A stretch of 64,000 bases of DNA from contig CADCXA010000006.1 of the NCBI GenBank assembly GCA_902806565.1, forward strand, positions 496,001-560,000, written 5' to 3'. This stretch comes from Hypoxylon rubiginosum (Eukaryota; Ascomycota; Sordariomycetes; Xylariales; Hypoxylaceae). Shown here piece after piece: positions 55,930-64,000 of the stretch; within the stretch, counting starts at the first letter, position 1, and each line of letters starts with the position of its first letter. Both the position numbers and the translations under genes were made by a program. The notes beneath the pieces were generated by a model. That model saw only the letters and a program-made list of their open reading frames with translations. It was not told the origin of the DNA and did not search any database.

Positions 55930-58900
55930 GGGTTTTATAAAATAGGTAAAAAAAACATTCCTAAATAAGAAGAAGGGTGTAAGCTTATAAGGCTTCTTAA
56001 TTAAGAAATATTTTTTTAGTTATAAATATTTTATAAATATTTATAATATTATAACGTTATATAACGTTTAAAAAAAATAAGAAAAAAAATAAAAAAAAAA
56101 GAATTTATATAAAATAAAAAATTTAAACTTTATAAAAAAAGCGGTATTATATAGTAAAAATCCTAGTTTAAGTTTTATATTTTAAATATAAAAAATAATA
56201 TAATATAATAAAAAGTTTTAAAAAAAAAACTATAATTATTATTTTATTATATTTTACTAAATTATTAATTTATTTAAATAATAAATTTTTTTAATTTTAT
56301 TTATTATAAGTTTTATATTAATATTTTATTTATATATTTAAATATTTAATTAATTTATATTTTTTTATATTAATTTTACTAATATATTTTTTATTTAATA
56401 TTTAATTATTATTATTATTAATATTAAATTTTATAAATTTAAAATTATTATTTATTTTTAAATAATTAATTTAAAATATAGTTTTTATTAGTTTAAAATT
56501 CTTTTTAAATATAATAAAATAAATAAAATATAGTTTTTTTAAAATATTAATAATATAATTTATATTTTAAATAAATTTTTTTTTTAATTACTTTAAAATA
56601 TAATTAATATAATAAATAATTTATTTTTTTATAAAATTAATTTTACTTATTTAATTATTAATTATTTATATATATTTTTATTAAATTAAATAATTAATAA
56701 AAATATATATATAAAAATAATAAATATTTATTATAAATAAATTTAATAAATTATATTTTTATTTTAAATAAAATTATATTTTAATAAACATTTTATAATT
56801 AAATAAAAATTAAATATTATATTAAATAAATTAAAATAATAATAAATTTAAAGTTATATAAATATGTTTTTAAATTAAATAATTAATAAATAAACTTTAA
56901 ATTAAATAATTTAGTTAATTTATTTTACTTAAAATTAAAAATTAAATTATAAAATTTATTATTATTAAATTTAAAAGTTAAATCGTTAAATTTATTATTT
57001 TTAAATATTAAAAATTACTTTATTAAGCTTATTTTATATATAAAATTACTAGTTATATTTATTATATTTATTATTATATATTTTAAATTAATATTATTAA
57101 TATTTTATACCAGTTAAAATTATACGTTAAGTTTTTTTCTTAAATTATATTTAAAAACCATATATTAAAATTATTATTTAAAAAGATAATTTCGCTTTAA
57201 TAATAATATTTTTTAAAAGTTTAAGTTATATAAGTTATTTTTATAATAAACTTATTAAAATATTTATTAATATTAATATATAATATTTTTTTTAAAGGTA
57301 TAACTTTAATATTTATAATTATAATTATATTTATATTTTTAATAAATTATTAGTTTTAGTTTGTTATTTAAAATTTATAGTTAATAAAAATAAAATAAAT
57401 ATAAAATCCAGGTTTTAAATTTATTTTAAAGTTACCGCGTTATATATATATTAAAATGTTTAATAAAAAAAATATTATAAGTTATATTAATAAATAATAA
57501 ATAAAAAAACATAATTAAAATAATAAAAAAACATAAGGAGAAAATTAAAATATTTTAGTAATAAAAAAATGTTAAATATAAATAATAATTAATAAAAAAA
57601 TAATAAAAAGAATTATTATTAAAGTTTTTAAATATTAAATATATATATTTATTTTAATTTACTTTTATATTTAACTAGTATAATTAATATTATTATATTA
57701 ATATAATTTTATTTTTATATTAAAATTTTAATATTAAGTTATTTATATTATTTTTAATATTAATAAATTCTATATAAATATTATATTAAAACTAATTAAG
57801 TTATTTATATTATTATTTTTAACTTAATATTTATATAAAATATTTTTTAATAAATAGTTTTTATTTATTATATAATTAAATATAAACTAAATTTATAAAA
57901 TATATAATAATATTTATAAAAAACAACTTTTAACTAGGTATTTAAATATTTACTTATAATTTTAAATAATATAATATTTTTATTAAAAGATAATTAAAGC
58001 TTAATTATTTTAATATAATAATAAATATTATATTTTTTTATATATATTTACTTTTATTTTTATTTATTTATTTATTTAAAATAAGTAAATATTTTATTAT
58101 AATATTATAAGATTATTATTTTTAATAAATAATTAATATAATTTATTTATATTTTAAATTTTATTATAATATATTAAATTAAATATATATTATATTTTTT
58201 TATATTTTATTTTATTTTTATTTTTATATTTAAATAGATATTTAAATAAAATAAATCCGCTTATATTATTTTTAAATTAGGTTTAATATCGTGGTTTTTA
58301 AAATAAGCGGTTATTTAATAAATAACTTTTATTAAATTTTTTTTTATTTATTAATATATATAGTATTTTTTATAAGTTTTATATAATTTATAAATTTAAT
58401 ATTATAACTTTTAAAACAAATAGTTATTTAATAAATAATTTTTATTAAATTCTTTTTTATTTGTTAATTTATATAATATTTTTTATAAGTTTAATATATA
58501 AAATTTATATTTATTTATTTTATATAATATTTAATTTTTAATTTTTATTAATAATTAAACTTAGTTATAATAATTTTATTTATAAATAAGTAAACTAGTT
58601 ATTAATATATAATATATTTACCCTTATAATATTTTTTTAATATTTTTTTTTTTAATTAAAATATATAATTTATTTCTTATTTTATTTTAATTAATAAGCG
58701 TAACTTAATATATTATTTAAAATTAATTAAAACTAAAAAATAAAACCTTTTAAAATTAATAATTTAAAATAACTAAATATAAATTAACATATAATTAACC
58801 TTAATATTTAATTTATATTTTTTTATTAAATTAATATATATTTTTTTTAATATTTTTTTTTATATTTTATAATTAATAATAATAAATATAAATATTAATA

Positions 58901-61900
58901 TAAATTTTTTATAATTATAAAACCTATTTTAAAATCTAATTAAAGTTTTATTTATAGTATTTATTTTTTTAATAAATATTAATAAAAGTTTTTTTTTTAT
59001 TTTATTAAGTTAAATATTTTTAATTATTTTAAATAATAAAAAAATAATTCTTAGTAATTTAATTAATATAAAAATATTAAATATAATTATATATATAATA
59101 ATATTTAAATATAAAATAAAAGATTATATTATAAATTTAATGTTATTTATTATCTTTAAATTTTAAAAGTTATTTTTAGTTAATACTATAAATATATTTT
59201 TTATAAAAAATAAATATATAAGAACTTTTAATTTTAAATTATTTATTATAATAAACATTTATTTTATTATTATTTTTTTATTTAAAACTCTTAATTAATA
59301 TTTAAAAAAAAAAATATAAGCGGTTTATTTTCACTGTTTTATAAAAATAATTATCATTTATAAGTTTATAAAATAATATAAAATATTAAAAAAAGTAATT
59401 ACTTTTATTTAATAATTTAAAATAACTTTATTTAATTAAATTATTTTAAAATTTAATAAATATATATCTTTTATTATTTATTTATTATTTTTTAAATATT
59501 ATAATAAAGCGGTATATATTAAATTAATTATTTTTATTTATTTTATTAAAATAATAACTATTATAAATTTACATTATAATTAATAACTAAGAAATTATTT
59601 GTTTATTTATTTAATTTTAAAAAATTTATTTATTTTTCCTAGCTTTTTTTTATTAAAAGTTTTTTTTAAATATAAAAGCGATAACTTATTTATTAATTTA
59701 AATTAAAAAAAGTTACTATAAAAAACCACGGTAAATTATCTATTAAAATCCTTGTTATAATAGTTATATATTTTTTAAGTTTAAAAATAAATTTATTAAA
59801 AATTTTTACTGGAAAATATATTATATTTATTAATAATTAATATATTTATATTTTTTAAAATATTAACTTTATTTTAAAATAACTTAATATATTTATTAAA
59901 AGTTATTTTTATAGTAAAATAAATAGTTATTTTATTAAAAAATGCCCCCGCTTATTTTAAAATAATAATAATTTTAACTTTTTTTTAAATTTTTTTACTT
60001 TTTAAAACCTTTATTAAAGTTTTAATTATTTTGTTTTTTTTAGTATTGTTACTATTATTAAAATATATAAATAACTAGGTATTATTTTTTATTAATAAAT
60101 AACCTTTATTAAATTTAACAGCTTTTTTTTTTTATTAAATATATTTAATTATAAAAAAAAAATATTTAAAATTATAATTTATTTTTTATTTAAAGTATTT
60201 TTTTAAACGTATATTTTACTTATATTAATAAATATTTAATAAAAATAAATATTAACTGTTATTTTTATAAAATAGTTAAGAAAAATTAAGGGATTTTTTT
60301 ATTTTAAAAATTATATAATAAAGTTTTTATTTATCTTAAAAAGTTTTTTATTTTATTTTTTAAATATATTATTACTTAAGGTTTTAAGTTTATATAAAAT
60401 AATAAGCTTTAATTTATTTATAAATTTACGTAATTTTTTTATGTTAAATTAATTAAAATTACTTTTTTAAATTTTAATATTATTATTAATAGTTTTTAAA
60501 AAAGGGAGTTTATTTAAAGTTAGTTTTATAAAATTTATATTAATAATTATTTTTTAATAGTAATTTAATTTTTTATTTATTAAAAAATTAAAAACCTTAA
60601 TAAAACCTTTAATTTTATAAAAATAAATTAAATTTATAATTTTAATTTTAAATATTAATACGTTTTTTTTTAAAGTGTTTATAATATATTATTATATATT
60701 AAAAGTGAAAACGTTAAATACGTTATATTTTTTTATTTTTTTTATTTTTTTATTATTATTTTTAAGGTTATTATTACGTTTTTTAATATTAAAATTATTA
60801 TTAAAATTAATAAAGTTATTTTTATTAAGTTTTATATTTTAGTTTTTATTATTTATAATAATATTTTTTTTAGATTTTTTTAGTAAGTTAAAATTTTTAT
60901 TAATAAATTTAAAACAGTTAAATATTAAATTTTAAAACGCCTTTTATATTTTAAAAAATATATTTATAACTTATAATAAAAAATCCTTTTAAAATATTAA
61001 TAATATTAATTAAATTATAATAATATAAATATATAAGCCGTTTTTTTTAAAATTTAAAAAATAAGCTTCGGTTAATAAAAATATTAATATTTTATTTTTT
61101 AATATTATATATTAATAATAATTATTATTATATAAAATATTTTTAAACTTAATATAGTTTTTAATTTATATTTTTAATTTAAATATAGTTTTAATAATAA
61201 AAATATAATTATAAAAATATATATAATAAAATATAAAGCCGCGGTATAAATATGTTTAAAATATATTAAACCAGACCTTAATATCGTTAAAAAATATTAA
61301 TTTTTTAACGTTTTTTTTTATATTATTATTAGAATTTTTAAATATAAATATTTTTAAATATAATTATTAATATTATATAATAAAATAAATAATATTATAA
61401 TATAATTAATATTAATTAAACTTTAAATAATAATAAATATCGTGTCTAAATAAATAATTATAAACTTTTATAAATAATAACTTTTAATTAAAAAATATCC
61501 GATTAAATATTTTTATTATAAATTTATAAATTATTTTTTTAAAGTTATTTTAATTAATAAAGCCTAGTTGTTTTTAAAGTAAATTAATTTTAATAAAAAT
61601 AAAATTAAATTAATTATATGTTAAAGTTTATTATTTAATTATATAATTAATAATATAAAATATTAAAATTAAAAAGTAATTTTTAATAAAAATATAAATA
61701 TAATTATAATTATATTTAAAAATAATAACTATTATTTTATTTTAATAAATATAATTTTAATTAGATTTTTTTAAGCGAAATATACTGTTTTTAATTATAT
61801 AAATAAAAAATATTATAAGTTAAAACTAATTAAAATAACATTTTATTATATTATTACTTTTTATATTACTTTTTTTTTATATTATTTTAATGTATTTTCT

Positions 61901-64000
61901 ATATATAATAATATATTTATATTTTTATAAAACTATAATAATAAATTAAGCTTCATTTTTTTATTTTTTTTTTAATTAATTAATATTTTTTTATATTTTT
62001 TCAAATAAAATAAAATAATTAAAACTTTTTATTATAATTTTTTTTTTAAATTATTTATAATTAAAGTTTTTTTAAAAGTAATTATTAATTTATTTTATAA
62101 AAACAATATATTTTTTAATATATTTATTAGTTATTATTTATATAAAACATTTATTAATATTAATATTTTTATAAAACTATAAAAAGCTATATAAATAAAA
62201 AAAACCGTATTTATTAGTTTTTATTGTTTTAAAATATTTATTTATAGGTTTAAATATATTGTTTTTTATATTTATATATATAATTTTTTTAAAAAATACT
62301 TATAAATAGTTATAAAACTATATAATAATTATAATAAGGTTTTAATTAACTTTTTTTAAAAAGCTTTAATATTAGTTTAATAGTTATTTTTATATTTTAT
62401 ATTTAATGTTTTTATAATATTTAAAACTTTAAAAAACCTTTTTTATATTAATTTAAATTAGATTTAATAAATCATTAAAATTTATTATAAATTATATAAT
62501 AAATAATCCGTGTTAAATAATAAAGCTTTTAAATTTATTTTATTATTATATTTTTTTTTTATTAAATAAAAACTATTATTATTTATATATAAAAATTTTA
62601 TTTAAAAGTTTTTATATTTAATTACTATTAATTTTTTTTTTATATTTTAATTTATTTTTAACTTAAAAAAGCTTTTTAAGTTTTATTAACTAGTAAATAT
62701 TTTATATTTTAAAAAATAAAAACTTATTCGTTTAAATTTTATTAATTTAACCATTATTATTTTTAATTATTTAATTAAATATAAGAAAAAAAAAAACTAA
62801 ATAAGTTATAATTATAATATTATATTAATATAATTTAATAATAACTTATTTATATATTTTATATTAAAAAAAATTTTTAAAACTATAAATTAAAATTATT
62901 TTATATATTTATAATTTAAAATTTTATTTATCTTATAAATAAAACCACGGTATAAAACCATTTATTATTATAATTAATTTATTTTAACTATATAAAAAAA
63001 ATTTAATAAATATAAAAATAAAATAATAAGGATCGTGAATTTTTAAATATTAAATATTTAATTTAATTTTAATATATGGTTATTTATTTATAAATTATAT
63101 TTTTATATTTATTATAATAAGATTTTCTTTAATATATAAAGATTTTTAAATAAAATAAACCTTTTTAATATTATTAAATTAATTATTAACCGCTAAAAAA
63201 AATCCAGATAAAATAATAGTTAATAAAGTTTTAATATAATAATATTTTTAATTTTTTTATTAGTTATTAATATTAACTAATATATCTTTTATTTTTTAAT
63301 GTTTTATATTTTTATCCTTTTTATTATTAATTAATATTTTATTACTAAAATTTATAATAAATTTATCTTACCGTTTTATTTTAATATACGAATTTAATAA
63401 TTATTTATATTAATTAATATTATTAAATATAATAATATAGTTTTTATTAATAATATTTCCATTAAAAATAAATAATGTTTAGTTTTATTAAAAAATATAA
63501 ATAAATTAAAGTATAGATTTTTTTTTAATATTAATAATATAAATAATATTTAAGATAATTTAAAATAATAATATCTTATTTTTATTTGTTTAAAAATTTT
63601 AAAAGTTTTTATTTAAAAATATATCTTTATAAAAATAATTTTATATTTTTAAAAAACGTAAGCATTTTATTATAAGATTTTTTCGCATATTTAATATTAA
63701 TATAAAATCCTTTTTAATAAATTTTTTATTATTATATTATATTATATATATTTATTTAAAAAGGTTTTTAATTTTATATAATAAAACCTTTACCACGTTA
63801 TAAAAGTTATTTATAAAAATAATAATATACTTTATAATCTTATAATAAAATAAATTAAACTAATAGTTAGTTTTTAAATTAAAATAAAAACTTATAAATA
63901 AATTATATATAATATTAATAATTAAAAATTTCTTTTTTAAAAACTATAACTGTTTAATAATAAATAAAAAGAAATAAATATAAAAATTAAAAAATATAGT
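55930..64000. repeat. Extremely AT-rich, RIP-like block (AT isochore)
   Basis: From about 55.93 kb to the window end, G+C is roughly 5-10% on lines counted by eye, and no plausible gene or long open frame exists. Remaining C residues are mostly followed by T, C or G, and CA/TG dinucleotides are rare while TA is dominant. This is the expected footprint of repeat-induced point mutation, which converts CpA to TpA in duplicated DNA. The parent sequence was probably transposons but cannot be recognised. No TTAGGG telomere repeats are visible. The block continues beyond the window, so a centromere, subtelomere or ordinary transposon island are all possible. Confidence 0.85.
58299..58524. repeat. 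Two tandem diverged copies of a ~113-bp unit inside the AT block
   Basis: The sequence around TTATTTAATAAATAA at 58311 recurs at 58424, and similarity extends about 100 bases on (a TTATTAAATT run, then TATTTTTTATAAGTTT). The offset is about 113 bases. Differences are mainly A/G and C/T changes. It is one of the few internal structures still readable in the block. Confidence 0.65.

Noticed and set aside
55930..64000. Mitochondrial or plasmid insertion as origin of the AT-rich block
   Set aside because: No mitochondrial gene, rRNA or tRNA remnant is readable, and the CA/TG loss fits RIP better.

Overview
This window is nuclear DNA of a filamentous ascomycete (Pezizomycotina, probably Sordariomycetes). 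The evidence is short GT..AG introns of about 60-130 nt with CTAAC/CTAAT-type branch points, fungal-specific families (DUF3405, MOT1-type transporter, fungal cytochrome P450, DHA1 MFS), TACCTAGGTA-like intergenic motifs, and a block of extremely AT-rich DNA typical of repeat-induced point mutation (RIP). I cannot name the species. Exon boundaries were placed by eye from splice signals, reading phase and family similarity.

Layout: a DUF4588/HAPSTR1-like protein (-, 1.4-2.2 kb); an ISWI chromatin remodeller (+, 4.1-7.7 kb); eIF3 subunit i (-, 8.5-9.8 kb); the trifunctional C1-tetrahydrofolate synthase with two candidate starts (+, 10.7-14.2 kb); an FHL1-type forkhead/FHA factor (-, 15.3-19.5 kb); a MOT1-like molybdate transporter (-, 20.4-21.7 kb); a cytochrome P450 (+, 23.1-25.2 kb); a membrane protein with a SAP/LEM-like N-terminus (+, 26.2-27.6 kb); a DUF3405 glycosyltransferase-like type II membrane protein (-, 29.9-32.3 kb); a DHA1 MFS transporter (-, 36.9-38.8 kb); ribosomal protein eL42 (+, 40.7-41.5 kb); a 2H phosphoesterase with an apparent frameshift (-, 42.2-43.7 kb); a 2,555-residue cytosine methyltransferase/SNF2/RING protein of the DNMT5 type (+, 46.3-54.05 kb); and ureidoglycolate lyase (-, 55.0-55.7 kb). 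From about 55.93 kb to the end the DNA is almost pure A+T with no plausible gene.

Most genes are ordinary single-copy housekeeping or metabolic loci that do not form a cluster. The most interesting locus is the DNMT5-type gene. One polypeptide joins a cytosine-5 methyltransferase, a Cys/His zinc module, a Rad5-like SNF2 ATPase interrupted by a SAP-like segment and a RING-like motif, an Ala-Arg-Gly repeat N-terminus and a long acidic repeat tail. It lies less than 2 kb from a block that looks saturated with RIP-type C-to-T mutation. That places a candidate ATP-dependent DNA methylation machine beside the kind of DNA such systems usually mark. The ISWI remodeller at 4-8 kb is a second SNF2-family protein in the window; any functional link between them is speculation.
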